Positions 8,577-17,165 of a DNA stretch of 59,479 nt are shown here, piece by piece; positions within the stretch are counted from its first letter, which is position 1; each line of letters starts with the position of its first letter. The stretch comes from Nocardioides sp. Its GTDB lineage: Bacteria; Actinomycetota; Actinomycetes; Propionibacteriales; Nocardioidaceae. The position numbers and the translations under genes are program-made. The notes under the pieces are model-generated. The model worked only from the letters and a program-made list of their open reading frames with translations. It ran no database searches and was not told the DNA's origin. The stretch covers positions 1 to 59,479 of the forward strand of contig NZ_JACIXG010000026.1 of NCBI RefSeq assembly GCF_014360585.1. The letters are read 5' to 3'.

Positions 8577-9110
8577 TCAGGCCTTGGCCTCGTCCTTGGT
8601 CTCCTCAGCAGGCGCCTCGTCGGCAGCAGCCTCGGTGGCCTCGGTCTCCTCGGCAGCAGCCTCCTCGGCCGGCGCCTCGTCGGCCGGGGTCTCCTCAACG
8701 GGGGCAGCAACCGGAGCCGCGGCAGCCGGAGCAGCCTTGGTCTTCGGCTCGTAGGCCTCGTTGACGAGCTCGATCACAGCCATCGGAGCGTTGTCGCCCT
8801 TGCGGGGACCGATCTTGGTGATCCGGGTGTAGCCACCCGGACGCTCCGCGAACTGCTCGGCGATCTCGGTGAAGAGGGTGTGCACGACCGACTTGTCGCG
8901 GATGGTCTTGAGGACCTCGCGACGGTTGTGCAGGTCACCCTTCTTGGCCTTGGTGATCAGCTTCTCCGCGACGGGGCGGAGAACCCGGGCCTTGGCCTCG
9001 GTGGTGGTGATGCGGCCGTTCTCGAACAGCGCGGTGGCGAGGTTCGAGACGATCAGCTTCTGGTGCGCGGGCGAACCGCCGAGGCGGGCACCCTTCTTCG
9101 GGCTAGGCAT
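8577..9110 (-). CDS. rplQ: 50S ribosomal protein L17 (bL17) with acidic C-terminal tail
   Basis: 177 residues. The conserved core ([20 protein letters not shown], through [12 protein letters not shown] at about residues 100-120) is bL17, which sits near the polypeptide exit tunnel. The last ~55 residues are a low-complexity Ala/Glu/Pro tail rich in AEEA and PADEAPAEE, an extension seen in many actinobacterial L17 proteins. It is the last gene of the infA-rpmJ-rpsM-rpsK-rpsD-rpoA-rplQ run. Confidence 0.98.
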   Translation of the reverse strand: MPSPKKGARLGGSPAHQKLIVSNLATALFENGRITTTEAKARVLRPVAEKLITKAKKGDLHNRREVLKTIRDKSVVHTLFTEIAEQFAERPGGYTRITKIGPRKGDNAPMAVIELVNEAYEPKTKAAPAAAAPVAAPVEETPADEAPAEEAAAEETEATEAAADEAPAEETKDEAKA

Positions 9111-9266
9111 CGAGCCTGCTCCTTCTCTCCGGCCGTACTAGGTACCGGGGTAGACGCCCAGATGGGCGGTTTTCTCATGGATTACGCCGGGCCGCGGCTG
9201 CACCGCAAACCCATGGCGAAACTGTCCGCCCGGCCGTGGCGGAGCCGCCTGGCCGGGCGTAACAAC

Positions 9267-10283
9267 TCAGTACTGCTCGTCCTCGACGAACGCGTCGTCG
9301 TCATCGTCGCCGTAGGCGGCGAGGGCGGCGGACGGGTCGAAGCCCGGGGCGCTGTCCTTGAGCGACAGGCCCATCTCGTGCAGCTTCAGCTTGACCTCGT
9401 CGATGGACTTGGCGCCGAAGTTGCGGATGTCGAGCAGGTCCTGCTCCGAGCGGGAGATGAGCTCACCCACGGTGTGGATGCCCTCGCGCTTGAGGCAGTT
9501 GTAGGAGCGGACGGTCAGCTGCAGGTCCTCGACCGGGAGGGCGAGGTCGGCGGCGAGCTGCTCGTCGACCGGCGACGGGCCGATGTCGATGCCCTCGGCG
9601 TCGACGTTCAGCTCACGGGCCAGACCGAAGAGCTCGACCAGGGTCTTACCGGCCGAGGCGATCGCGTCGCGGGGAGCGATCGACGGCTTGGTCTCGACGT
9701 CGATGACGAGCTTGTCGAAGTCCGTGCGCTGCTCGACACGGGTGGCCTCGACCTTGTAGCTGACCTTGAGGACCGGCGAGTAGATCGAGTCGACCGGGAT
9801 CCGGCCGATCTCGTTCTCGGCGCCCTTGTTCTGGACCGCGGAGACGTAGCCGCGGCCACGCTCGACGACGAGCTCGAGCTCGATCTTGCCCTTGTCGGAC
9901 AGCGTCGCGATCTTCAGGTCGGGGTTGTGCACCTCGACACCGGCCGGCGGCGCGATGTCGGCAGCGGTGACGTCACCGGCACCGGACTTTCGCAGGTACA
10001 TGGTGACGGGCTCGTCGTGCTCGGAGGAGACGACCAGACCCTTGAGGTTGAGGATGATCTCGGTGACATCCTCCTTGACGCCCTCGATGGTCGAGAACTC
10101 GTGGAGAACGCCGTCGATCTTGATCGAGGTGACCGAAGCACCGGGGATCGAAGAGAGCAGGGTGCGCCGAAGAGAGTTGCCCAGCGTGTAACCGAAGCCC
10201 GGCTCGAGGGGCTCGATCACGAAACGGGAGCGGAACTCCTCGACGGACTCTTCCGACAGGGTGGGGCGCTGTGCGATAAGCAC
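9267..10283 (-). CDS. rpoA: DNA-directed RNA polymerase subunit alpha
   Basis: 338 residues, starting at GTG ([12 protein letters not shown]). The N-terminal assembly domain ([25 protein letters not shown]) and the C-terminal domain ([33 protein letters not shown]), which contacts UP elements and activators, are both intact. The tail is acidic ([16 protein letters not shown]). A 149-bp gap with a strong hairpin separates it from rpsD, so its expression may be adjusted separately. Confidence 0.99.
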   Translation of the reverse strand: MLIAQRPTLSEESVEEFRSRFVIEPLEPGFGYTLGNSLRRTLLSSIPGASVTSIKIDGVLHEFSTIEGVKEDVTEIILNLKGLVVSSEHDEPVTMYLRKSGAGDVTAADIAPPAGVEVHNPDLKIATLSDKGKIELELVVERGRGYVSAVQNKGAENEIGRIPVDSIYSPVLKVSYKVEATRVEQRTDFDKLVIDVETKPSIAPRDAIASAGKTLVELFGLARELNVDAEGIDIGPSPVDEQLAADLALPVEDLQLTVRSYNCLKREGIHTVGELISRSEQDLLDIRNFGAKSIDEVKLKLHEMGLSLKDSAPGFDPSAALAAYGDDDDDAFVEDEQY

Positions 10284-10366
10284 TGATTTGTCCTTTCCGG
10301 GCCGACCGCTATTTGACGGACCCGAACTTCAAGGGGTGATGACGGAAGGCTGTGGGGGCGGCAAGG

Positions 10367-10404
10367 CCCCGGCGTACTTCTTCTGTGAAGTTTGAACGCC
10401 GGGG
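10367..10404 (-). terminator. intercistronic hairpin between rpsD and rpoA
   Basis: CCCCGGCGT (10367-10375) pairs with ACGCCGGGG (10396-10404). Inside the loop, CTTC and GAAG can pair as well. No U-run follows in the transcription direction, so it is more likely an attenuator, partial terminator or RNA-processing/stability element than a full stop, since rpoA and rplQ need read-through or a local promoter. Confidence 0.5.
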
Positions 10405-10432
10405 ACTCGCCGTGGTTACTGCATAGGGCTGA

Positions 10433-11041
10433 TCAGAGCTTCGAGTAGTACTCGACGATCAGCTGCTCCTGGACCGGGACGTCGATCTGAGCCCGGACGG
10501 GGAGCTGGTGAACCAGGATGCGCATCCGGTTCGGGACAGCCTCGAGCCAAGCCGGGACGACGCGCTCGCCGTGGGTCTCGCGAGCCACGATGAACGGGGT
10601 CATCTCCAGCGACTTCTCGCGAACGTCGATGACGTCGTGAGCCGAGACCTGGTACGAAGGCACGTTGACCTTCTTGCCGTTGACCAGGAAGTGGCCGTGA
10701 ACGACCAGCTGGCGGGCCTGGCGGCGGGTGCGGGCGAACCCGGCACGGTAGACGACGTTGTCCAGGCGGCCCTCGAGGAGCACCAGGAGGTTGTCGCCGG
10801 TCTTGCCACCGCGACGGTGGGCCTCGGCGTAGTAGGAAGCGAACTGCTTCTCCATCACGCCGTAGGTGAAGCGAGCCTTCTGCTTCTCACGAAGCTGGAG
10901 GAGGTACTCGCTCTCCTTGATGCGGCCGCGGCCGTGCTGGCCGGGAGGGTAGGGGCGCTTCTCGAACGCCGCGTCGTTGCCGACAAGGTCGACACCGAGA
11001 CGGCGCGACTTGCGGGTCATGGGTCCGGTGTAACGGGCCAT
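10433..11041 (-). CDS. rpsD: 30S ribosomal protein S4 (uS4)
   Basis: 202 residues. The N-terminal MARYTGPMTRKSRRLGVDL and PYPPGQHGRGR, and the S4 RNA-binding domain (LDNVVYRAGFARTRRQARQLVVHGHFLV), are all present. The cysteines of the zinc-binding N-terminus are missing, so this is the zinc-independent form, unlike the zinc-type S14 and L36 in this window. S4 nucleates 30S assembly and in many bacteria represses its own operon. Confidence 0.99.
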   Translation of the reverse strand: MARYTGPMTRKSRRLGVDLVGNDAAFEKRPYPPGQHGRGRIKESEYLLQLREKQKARFTYGVMEKQFASYYAEAHRRGGKTGDNLLVLLEGRLDNVVYRAGFARTRRQARQLVVHGHFLVNGKKVNVPSYQVSAHDVIDVREKSLEMTPFIVARETHGERVVPAWLEAVPNRMRILVHQLPVRAQIDVPVQEQLIVEYYSKL

Positions 11042-11075
11042 TACTCTTCAGTCTCCTTCTATGTCTCGGTGGGGA

Positions 11076-11477
11076 TCAAACGCGACGGCGCTTGGGCGGA
11101 CGGCAACCGTTGTGCGGGGCCGGCGTGACGTCCTGGATGGTGCCGACCTCGAGGCCGATCGCACCCAGGGAACGGATCGCGGTCTCGCGGCCCGAGCCCG
11201 GGCCCTTCACGAAGACGTCGATCTTCTTCATGCCGTGGTCCATCGCACGGCGACCAGCGGCCTCGGCGGCCATCTGAGCGGCGAACGGGGTGGACTTACG
11301 CGAGCCCTTGAAGCCGACGGTGCCGGCCGAGGCCCACGAGATCACCGCACCGGTCGGGTCGGTGATCGTGACGATCGTGTTGTTGAACGTGCTCTTGATG
11401 TGGGCTTCGCCCTGAGCGACGTTCTTCTTCTCCTTGCGACGAACCTTCGTCGCACCCTGTCGGGTCTTCGGAGGCAT
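11076..11477 (-). CDS. rpsK: 30S ribosomal protein S11 (uS11)
   Basis: 133 residues. The core [21 protein letters not shown] and the C-terminal [20 protein letters not shown] are the S11 signature. It belongs to the platform of the 30S subunit at the mRNA exit. The gap to rpsD is 34 bp. Confidence 0.99.
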   Translation of the reverse strand: MPPKTRQGATKVRRKEKKNVAQGEAHIKSTFNNTIVTITDPTGAVISWASAGTVGFKGSRKSTPFAAQMAAEAAGRRAMDHGMKKIDVFVKGPGSGRETAIRSLGAIGLEVGTIQDVTPAPHNGCRPPKRRRV

Positions 11478-11563
11478 GCATTAACTCCTGAGTTGGCTGG
11501 TCTGTGAGATCGAGGCGAAGGCCGGATCAACGCTGCCCGGAAAAGTCCGGTACAGGCGTCGAA

Positions 11564-11941
11564 TCACTTGGCCTTCTTCTTGCCGGCGACGGTGCGCTTC
11601 GGGCCCTTGCGGGTGCGCGCGTTGGTCTTGGTGCGCTGACCGCGGACCGGAAGGCCCTGACGGTGGCGGCGTCCCTGGTAGCTGCCGATCTCGATCTTGC
11701 GACGGATGTCGGCCTGGACCTCACGACGGAGGTCACCCTCGGTCTGGATGCCCTGGGCTTCGATCTCGTCGCGGAGCTTGACCAGCTCGTCCTCAGCCAG
11801 AGCGTGCACCCGGGTGTTCGGGTTGACGCCGGTGGCCTCGAGGAGCTTCTGCGAGGTGGTACGGCCGATGCCGTAGACGTAGGTGAGAGCGATCTCCACG
11901 CGCTTGTCGCGCGGAAGGTCAACACCTTGGAGGCGTGCCAT
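11564..11941 (-). CDS. rpsM: 30S ribosomal protein S13 (uS13)
   Basis: 125 residues, starting [20 protein letters not shown]. The helix-two-turn-helix [17 protein letters not shown] and the basic tail ([20 protein letters not shown]) contact P-site tRNA and the 23S rRNA bridge. A 159-bp gap separates it from rpmJ upstream. Confidence 0.99.
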   Translation of the reverse strand: MARLQGVDLPRDKRVEIALTYVYGIGRTTSQKLLEATGVNPNTRVHALAEDELVKLRDEIEAQGIQTEGDLRREVQADIRRKIEIGSYQGRRHRQGLPVRGQRTKTNARTRKGPKRTVAGKKKAK

Positions 11942-12100
11942 TGTGATCCTTACGTTGCGTCAGAGGTGTCGGTCGGGTCGCGTCCCGGGGTGGCACCCTC
12001 GGGCTCCGGCCTCTGCTCCGGAGGTGAGTTCGGACCCAGAAAGTTCTGGCCTGTGTCCTAGCGACTCGATGAAGTATTCAGTTGTGCTGCGAGCTGGGAC

Positions 12101-12214
12101 TCAGCCCTGGCGCTGCTTGTGGCGCGGGTTCTCGCAGATCACCATGACGCGGCCGTGGCGACGGATCACCTTGCACTTGTCACAGATCTTCTTAACGCTC
12201 GGGTTGACCTTCAT
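12101..12214 (-). CDS. rpmJ: 50S ribosomal protein L36 (bL36), zinc-binding form
   Basis: 37 residues: it starts [20 protein letters not shown] and ends with [10 protein letters not shown]. The CDKC pair, a later Cys (VMVICEN) and a His complete the zinc ribbon, so this is the C+ form. It lies 27 bp downstream of infA, the usual actinobacterial order. Confidence 0.97.
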   Translation of the reverse strand: MKVNPSVKKICDKCKVIRRHGRVMVICENPRHKQRQG

Positions 12215-12241
12215 GTCAGCCCTTTCTTGATCGTCGGCTGG

Positions 12242-12463
12242 CTACTTGTAGCGGTAGACGATCCGACCGCGCGTCAGGTCGTAGGGGGACAGCTCCACCA
12301 CCACGCGGTCCTCAGGAAGGATCCGGATGTAGTGCTGCCGCATCTTGCCGCTGATGTGGGCGAGAACCTTGTGTCCGTTGCTCAGCTCCACGCGGAACAT
12401 AGCGTTGGGGAGGGCCTCCACTACGGTGCCCTCGATCTCGATCACGCCTTCTTTCTTCGGCAT
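12242..12463 (-). CDS. infA: translation initiation factor IF-1
   Basis: 73 residues from ATG at 12463 ([20 protein letters not shown]). One OB-fold: [40 protein letters not shown] and [13 protein letters not shown]. An in-frame ATG nine codons upstream (12490) would add MTDQQIAEG. The shorter start is preferred because it gives the 73-residue length usual in actinobacteria and has AGAGGG just before it, although the spacing is tight. IF-1 blocks the A site during initiation. Confidence 0.96.
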   Translation of the reverse strand: MPKKEGVIEIEGTVVEALPNAMFRVELSNGHKVLAHISGKMRQHYIRILPEDRVVVELSPYDLTRGRIVYRYK

Positions 12464-12776
12464 GCCCTCTGCAATCTGTTGGTCGGTCATCTACCGTTCA
12501 AACCACGGATCGGATGACCCGCGGGCGGTCCGGGAACCTCTCCGAATACCGGAGTGGACCTCGTGAAGCCATCTGCATGTCTCACCCGCGAACGCGCAGA
12601 AGCGCGCTGACCGGGCAGCCGCGAGGCACGACGGGACAGACCCACGTTGGACCGACTACCAAGCGTAGTCCCGTAGAACAGCAATGCCCTAATCGTCAAG
12701 CCGCCGCCTCCGTAGAGCACTGCAGAGAATACGGAAGCGGCGGCTTGAACCTCTGTGATCGCTCGCTGACGCTCGC
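12464..12776 (-). promoter_or_regulatory. infA upstream region (no assigned gene)
   Basis: About 310 bp between the monooxygenase and infA, both on the minus strand. It holds repeat copy A (12697-12779) and then ~200 bp that must contain the promoter of the infA-rplQ operon. A TTGACG at the end of the repeat could act as a -35 box, but I cannot find a convincing -10. A 70-codon open frame starts at the TTG ending the repeat and runs to the upstream infA ATG; its Arg/Ser/Pro-rich composition does not look like a protein. Confidence 0.5.
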
Positions 12777-12779
12777 TCA
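12697..12779 (-). repeat. ~80-bp intergenic repeat, copy A
   Basis: Read on the minus strand, it begins with TGAGCGAGCGTCAGCGAG, whose TGA is the stop codon of the monooxygenase gene. It ends with TACGGAGGCGGCGGC followed by TTG. Its second half is an 18-bp inverted repeat with one mismatch (12697-12714 with 12730-12747), a strong hairpin that may end the conservon transcript. Copies B (48862-48943) and C (56582-56666) share both ends, and C more loosely the inverted repeat; D is a short form (14974-15007). Confidence 0.85.
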
Positions 12780-14030
12780 GGCCCGGGCGGCTGCGTCCGC
12801 CTCCGCGACCTCTGCGATGTACGCCATCGCCGCCTCCGGGTCGCCGAGGAACGGTCCGAGATCCTCGGGGTGCGGGAACAGCCGGGTGAACCGGTCCGCC
12901 ACCGCCTGGTGCTGGGTGGCCGCGCCGAGCACCTGCTGCACGTGCTCGGGCAGCGGGTTGAGCAGCGCGTCGGTCATGCCGGTCGAGTGCTGGGCACGGG
13001 TCTCCCAGAAGGTCTCGAAGGTCGCCTGCATCCATTCCGGGTCGAACGGCTGGTCGCCACGCTCGACGATCGCCTTGGTGTAGATCCCGGCGCAGTGGGC
13101 GGCGTTGTTGGACCCCTGACCCGCGATCGGGTCGTTGACCACGACGACGTCGCCCATGCCGAAGACGTAGGTGCCGTCGGCGACCTCGGCGTACGGCTTG
13201 CGGATCATGCCGGTGAAGGAGCCCGAGAGCGAGGCGCGGGCGTCGGTCGGCACGCACTCGCGCATCAGCTCGCCCTCCCACGGCATGTGCTCGAGCATCA
13301 GGTGCTGGAGACGGCGCAGGTGCTCGTCGGGACGCGGGCGGTCCCAGAAGCAGTCGAAGGGGCCGTCCGGGACCGCCTCGACGAACGCGACCCGGCTCGG
13401 TCCGGCGCTGGTCAGGGCGGGGATCACGAACAGCTCCCCCACCCCGGGCGCGACGTTGATCCGCATGCTCCCGGCCGGGAAGTCGTCCGGCTCGACCCAG
13501 TTCTGGAGATAGATCGCCGAGAGCGTACGGCCGGGGCTGGTGTACTTCGAGCGGACGGGGTCCCGGTCGAAGAGGTCGACGATCTCGCCCTTGCCCGCGG
13601 CGATGAGGGTCAGGTCGTACATCGGCGCCAGGCCGGCCAGGTCGGAGGTCATCACGGGGTGGTAGATGATCCGGCCGCCGCGGTCCTCGAACAGCTCCAG
13701 CCAGGTGGACATCTTCAGCCGCTGGTCGACGGACATGGCGTACGGCTGCCACGGCCCGTCGAACTTCAGCGCCCGGACCCCGGGCTCAGGGCTGACCGAG
13801 ATGCCGACCGCGGGGATGCGCGGTGCCTCGTCCTCCCAGAGGTTCAGGTCGTAGGCACGCTCGTAGGCCAGGGCGGGCTCGAACATGACCTGCGTCGACA
13901 TCGGCCAGCCGTCGCGCAGCTCGTCGGGCGTACGCGCGGACATGACCGTCACCTCATAGCCCTCGATCTGGAGGCTGAGAGCGAGCTGCATGCCCGCCTG
14001 TCCGGCGCCGACGATCAAGATCTTGCGCAA
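12777..14030 (-). CDS. StyA-like FAD-dependent styrene/indole monooxygenase family protein
   Basis: 417 residues. The N-terminal MRKILIVGAGQAGMQLALSL is the GxGxxG FAD-binding motif of group E flavoprotein monooxygenases. A second FAD motif is GTYVFGMGDVVVVNDPIAGQ, followed by GSNNAAHCAG. StyA-type enzymes epoxidise styrene or indole using FADH2 from a separate reductase (StyB); no styB is seen nearby. The gene is 33 bp downstream of the conservon GTPase on the same strand, in the slot where several Streptomyces conservons carry a P450 (cvnE). It is therefore probably the effector of conservon 1. The substrate is unknown. Confidence 0.9.
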   Translation of the reverse strand: MRKILIVGAGQAGMQLALSLQIEGYEVTVMSARTPDELRDGWPMSTQVMFEPALAYERAYDLNLWEDEAPRIPAVGISVSPEPGVRALKFDGPWQPYAMSVDQRLKMSTWLELFEDRGGRIIYHPVMTSDLAGLAPMYDLTLIAAGKGEIVDLFDRDPVRSKYTSPGRTLSAIYLQNWVEPDDFPAGSMRINVAPGVGELFVIPALTSAGPSRVAFVEAVPDGPFDCFWDRPRPDEHLRRLQHLMLEHMPWEGELMRECVPTDARASLSGSFTGMIRKPYAEVADGTYVFGMGDVVVVNDPIAGQGSNNAAHCAGIYTKAIVERGDQPFDPEWMQATFETFWETRAQHSTGMTDALLNPLPEHVQQVLGAATQHQAVADRFTRLFPHPEDLGPFLGDPEAAMAYIAEVAEADAAARA

Positions 14031-14063
14031 GGAAACTCCTTCGGAGTGGGGACGCCTCCGGGG

Positions 14064-14654
14064 TCAGGCGCGGGTGGGGGTGGTTTTCATCGTGTGTGCC
14101 AGGCAGGCGACCAGCGTCTTGGCCGTGGACCTGCGGTCGCGGGCATCCACGGTCACCAGCGGCGTCTTCTCGTCGAGGCAGAGTGCCTCGCGCACCTTCT
14201 CCAGGGAATGGGTGAGCTTTCCGTCGAACAGGTTCACCGCCACGACGAACGGTACGGCGGAGTCGTTCTCGAAGTAGTTGATCGCGGGGAACGACGCATC
14301 GAGATGGCGGGTGTCGACGAGCACGACGGCACCGCTGGCGCCGCGGCACAGGTCGTCCCACATCGGCCAGAACCGGGGCTGCCCCGGCGTACCGAACAGG
14401 TAGAGCAGCAGGTCGGGGGCGAGGGTGACCCGGCCGAAGTCCATCGCGACCGTCGTGGTCGTCTTCGCGCTCGAGTCCGAGAGCGGGTCCACCGACTCGC
14501 CGGCCTGCGTCATCCAGGCCTCGGTGTTCACCGGCGGGATCTCGGAGACGGAGGCGACCAGGGTCGACTTCCCGACACCGAAACCTCCTGCGACCACGAG
14601 CTTGGCAGAGGTGACGGACAGCGACTGGCGGTCAGCCGAGCTCGGAAAGGCCAT
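14064..14654 (-). CDS. conservon 1 GTPase (CvnD family)
   Basis: 196 residues. P-loop VVAGGFGVGKSTLV, switch region TTVAMDFGRVTL, and G3-like FGTPGQPRFW. The G4 position reads VNLFDG, so the canonical NKxD is NxFD, as usual for this MglA/Ras-related family. In Streptomyces conservons, CvnD works with CvnA-C as a G-protein-like signalling complex at the membrane. It overlaps the DUF742 gene by 23 bp. It is a close paralogue of the GTPase at 50339-50917. Confidence 0.93.
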   Translation of the reverse strand: MAFPSSADRQSLSVTSAKLVVAGGFGVGKSTLVASVSEIPPVNTEAWMTQAGESVDPLSDSSAKTTTTVAMDFGRVTLAPDLLLYLFGTPGQPRFWPMWDDLCRGASGAVVLVDTRHLDASFPAINYFENDSAVPFVVAVNLFDGKLTHSLEKVREALCLDEKTPLVTVDARDRRSTAKTLVACLAHTMKTTPTRA

Positions 14655-14976
14655 CGATAACTCTCTTCAACAGACGGTGGTCGAACGGGGAGTCGTAGGC
14701 CCCCTCATTGATCTGCAGGTGCTCGGTCGAGGCAAGGTCCTCGAGCAGCACGCGAGTCACCCCGAGTGAGATCCCGCAATGCGCGGACAGCTCCGCGACC
14801 GACTGTGGCCCGAGACGTACACGGTCGTAGAGCCGGCGCGACTCTGGCGTCAGCTTGGACGCCGCTCGCGCATCGAAGTGCGACGCCGAGATCAGCGTGT
14901 GCACGTACAGCTGGTGGTTCGTCTGGGTCCGGCCGCCGGTGAGCACATAGGGCCGTACCCACGGATTGGAACTCAT
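14632..14976 (-). CDS. conservon 1 DUF742 protein (CvnC family)
   Basis: 114 residues. DUF742 core: VRPYVLTGGRTQ near the N-terminus, then a winged-helix region (SVAELSAHCGISLGVTRVLL) and ending DHRLLKRVIDGLSELG. CvnC proteins interact with the GTPase and sensor in conservons. Its ribosome-binding site (GGAGGGGG) belongs to repeat copy D, which fills the gap after the Roadblock stop. Confidence 0.92.
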   Translation of the reverse strand: MSSNPWVRPYVLTGGRTQTNHQLYVHTLISASHFDARAASKLTPESRRLYDRVRLGPQSVAELSAHCGISLGVTRVLLEDLASTEHLQINEGAYDSPFDHRLLKRVIDGLSELG

Positions 14977-15007
14977 GGTGCCCCCTCCGCTCGCTGACGT
15001 TCGTTCA
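14974..15007 (-). repeat. short copy D of the intergenic repeat
   Basis: On the minus strand, the stop TGA of the Roadblock gene begins TGAACGAACGTCAGCGAG, which matches the head of copies A-C. It is followed immediately by CGGAGGGGGCACC and the ATG of the DUF742 gene. The inverted-repeat middle is absent. The element thus spans exactly from stop codon to start codon. Confidence 0.7.
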
Positions 15008-15454
15008 CGCCCGCTCCCCCGCCATCGAGCTGACCGTCATCTGGCGCAGCTCGTCGCGCATCTGGGGAGTGAGTACGTGGCCGACGGCGTCGACCAGCTG
15101 GGCCATCTTGTGGGCGACGACGCCCAGGTTCGCACCGGCGCCGACGAGGACGGCGAAGCCGGCGAGGTCGCCGATGCCCATGAAGAGGAAGTGGCCGCTG
15201 TGGAACTTCAGCATCACCTGGTCACAGCCAGGCTCACCCACCTCACGCGCGATGTTGTTGCCGAGACTGATCACCCCGGCGGTCATCGCGGCAAGAGGGT
15301 CGGCGACGTTGGCGGACATGCCGCCGGCACCGATCAGCGGGAGACCGTCGGAGGAGACGATGAGCGCATGGGTCACACCGGGAGTGGAGCTGGCGAAGTT
15401 GTCGATCAGCCAGCTGAATTCCTTGGGGTCGCGGGGAACGACCGGGCTTTCCAT
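15005..15454 (-). CDS. conservon 1 Roadblock/LC7 protein (CvnB family)
   Basis: 149 residues. Roadblock/LC7 core: EFSWLIDNFASSTPGVTHAL, then IVSSDGLPLIGAGG, LGNNIAREVGEPGC, and FLFMGIGDLAGFAVLVGAGA. These proteins bind MglA-like GTPases and may act as GAPs or scaffolds. The C-terminal LTPQMRDELRQMTVSS is typical of CvnB. It lies between the sensor ATPase and DUF742, the standard order. Confidence 0.93.
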   Translation of the reverse strand: MESPVVPRDPKEFSWLIDNFASSTPGVTHALIVSSDGLPLIGAGGMSANVADPLAAMTAGVISLGNNIAREVGEPGCDQVMLKFHSGHFLFMGIGDLAGFAVLVGAGANLGVVAHKMAQLVDAVGHVLTPQMRDELRQMTVSSMAGERA

Positions 15455-15483
15455 TACGAAAGGGTTCCTTTCACTGCTGGGAC

Positions 15484-16986
15484 TTAGCTACCAAGGGAGA
15501 ACGCGTCGAGGTCGTCTGCGAAGGAGTGCCGGGCCGCCGACTGGCCCTCCGGTGAGGAGTCCTCGGTCTTCGGTCCGACGGCTGCTTCAGGCACGGTCTG
15601 CTTGTTGCGCAGGCTGACCGGCTCCCGGCGCGGGAGCGCACCGGACTCTACTGGTCCGCTCTGTTCAGCGGGCACGGAGGCCTCGTTCGTCTCATCCGCC
15701 CCACCCGTTTCACCGGGGAGCGGGATCGGCGATTTCAGGGTGTCGGTCGACGGATCCGGCGAGGCCTGCTGGCTGGGTGCGGGCGCGAACTGGGCCTCCG
15801 GCCGCTGCGGTGGCTGCTGCCCGGGGTGCTGTCCGGTCTGTGCCTCCGGGTGCGGCTCGGTGAACGGATCGGTGAGCGGGTCGGTCCGATGCGTTGGCCG
15901 CCGCGCGGGGTCGATGGGCTCGACGGGCTCGAGCGGGGACCGCCGAGTCTCCAGGCGCGCAGGCTGGGCTGCCGGCTGTGACACGGGCTGCGAGACCGGC
16001 TGTGACACCTGCTGGGGGCCTCGCCGCCGCGGGGCGGGAGGCAGGACCGCGACGCTGCTCGCGCTGGAGCCCCTCGGCAGCTCGGCCGGCTCGATCGGAG
16101 CGACCGGCACCTCGCACAGCAGCTGAGCCGGGACGGTCACCATCGCGATCATCCCGTTGCCGGGTGCGGGCCGGGTGGCGAGGCGTACGTCGATGTCATA
16201 CTTGCGGGCGATCCGGTGCACCACCGGAAAGCCGGTGTGGCTGCCGGACTTGCTGACCAGCTCCACGACCGGGCCTGCGAGCAGCGCGTTGAGGCGTCCC
16301 ACCGACCGCTCCGGGATGCCGATGCCGGTGTCCTCGATCCGGAAGAGCACGTCACCGGCGTCGGCCAGGTGGACGTTGACCGTCACCGCTCCAGGGGAGT
16401 ACTTGGTCGCGTTGTCCAGCAGCGCGGCGATCAGGCAGGCGACATCGTCGGCGGCATAGCCGATGACGGCCAGCTCGCTCACCCGGCCGATCGTCACCTG
16501 GTTGTAGCGCTCGATGCTCGACAGCGCCATCCGGATGATGTCCAGCAGCGAGGTGTCGATGCCGCCCATCTCGTCCTGAGCCCGGCCGGCGAGCGTACGC
16601 AGGTCGCGGCTGGCGCGCCGCATGCGAGTCACCGCGTGGTCGACCTCGTAGAGCTTCCGCAACCGCTCGGGATCGTCCTCGTCGGCCTCCAGACCGTCGA
16701 GCGAGATGCGCATCTGCTCGGCCAGGCTGATCAGGTGGAGCCCGAACTGCTCCATGATCTCGGGCCAGGCCTCGTCCTCCTCCTCCGGAGGCAACGCAGG
16801 TGTCGAGGAGACCGGCATGGAAGCAGGTGTCGGCGGCGCGACGGGGTTCGGTGGCACCGGTGGAAAGGGCGCGGCATGGCCGTTCGTCGGAGGGAATGAG
16901 CGAGCAGGACCCGGATCTGACTGCTCAGCGAGCGTCGCAGTCTGGGGCGCCCCGCGCTTCAACAAGCGCAGGCTCCAGCGTGTCAT
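15484..16986 (-). CDS. conservon 1 sensor ATPase (CvnA-like) without membrane segments
   Basis: 500 residues. After a Pro-rich N-terminus (to about residue 70), a helical dimerisation segment (YEVDHAVTRMRRASRDLRTL) precedes a HATPase_c domain with N box LIAALLDNATKYSP, G1 box EDTGIGIP and G2-like SGSHTGFPVVHRIA. The last ~190 residues are Pro/Gln/Ser-rich and low-complexity, with SQPVSQPVSQP. There is no signal peptide, transmembrane helix, NIT or HAMP domain, unlike its paralogue at 51702-55082. It must sense a cytoplasmic cue or be recruited by a partner. It is the first gene of a five-gene operon. Confidence 0.9.
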   Translation of the reverse strand: MTRWSLRLLKRGAPQTATLAEQSDPGPARSFPPTNGHAAPFPPVPPNPVAPPTPASMPVSSTPALPPEEEDEAWPEIMEQFGLHLISLAEQMRISLDGLEADEDDPERLRKLYEVDHAVTRMRRASRDLRTLAGRAQDEMGGIDTSLLDIIRMALSSIERYNQVTIGRVSELAVIGYAADDVACLIAALLDNATKYSPGAVTVNVHLADAGDVLFRIEDTGIGIPERSVGRLNALLAGPVVELVSKSGSHTGFPVVHRIARKYDIDVRLATRPAPGNGMIAMVTVPAQLLCEVPVAPIEPAELPRGSSASSVAVLPPAPRRRGPQQVSQPVSQPVSQPAAQPARLETRRSPLEPVEPIDPARRPTHRTDPLTDPFTEPHPEAQTGQHPGQQPPQRPEAQFAPAPSQQASPDPSTDTLKSPIPLPGETGGADETNEASVPAEQSGPVESGALPRREPVSLRNKQTVPEAAVGPKTEDSSPEGQSAARHSFADDLDAFSLGS

Positions 16987-17165
16987 GAGGCGGCACTTTC
17001 AAATGTGGAGAAGGAAAGGAGCGGTGATCAGATTGGCACAACCCGTGCCCGAGCGCAGAGTTACGCGCCCAGAAGCAGACAGTGTCCTAGGTCCCTCTTC
17101 CCGAGTGGCTCAGGCGCGCCGTCACCTTCCGACGGGGTGGGCCAGATCCTACGCCGCCGCCCGAC

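Noticed and set aside
8880..10286. A 468-codon plus-strand open frame antisense to rplQ and rpoA
   Set aside because: Long antisense frames are expected at this GC content. The composition (Leu/Asp/Arg/Val-rich) is typical of reversed ribosomal genes.
12487..12699. A 70-codon open frame from the TTG ending repeat copy A to the upstream infA start
   Set aside because: Composition is Arg/Ser/Pro-rich without a family match, and the region must hold the infA promoter. Kept as non-coding, though the position right after the repeat's ribosome-binding site is curious.
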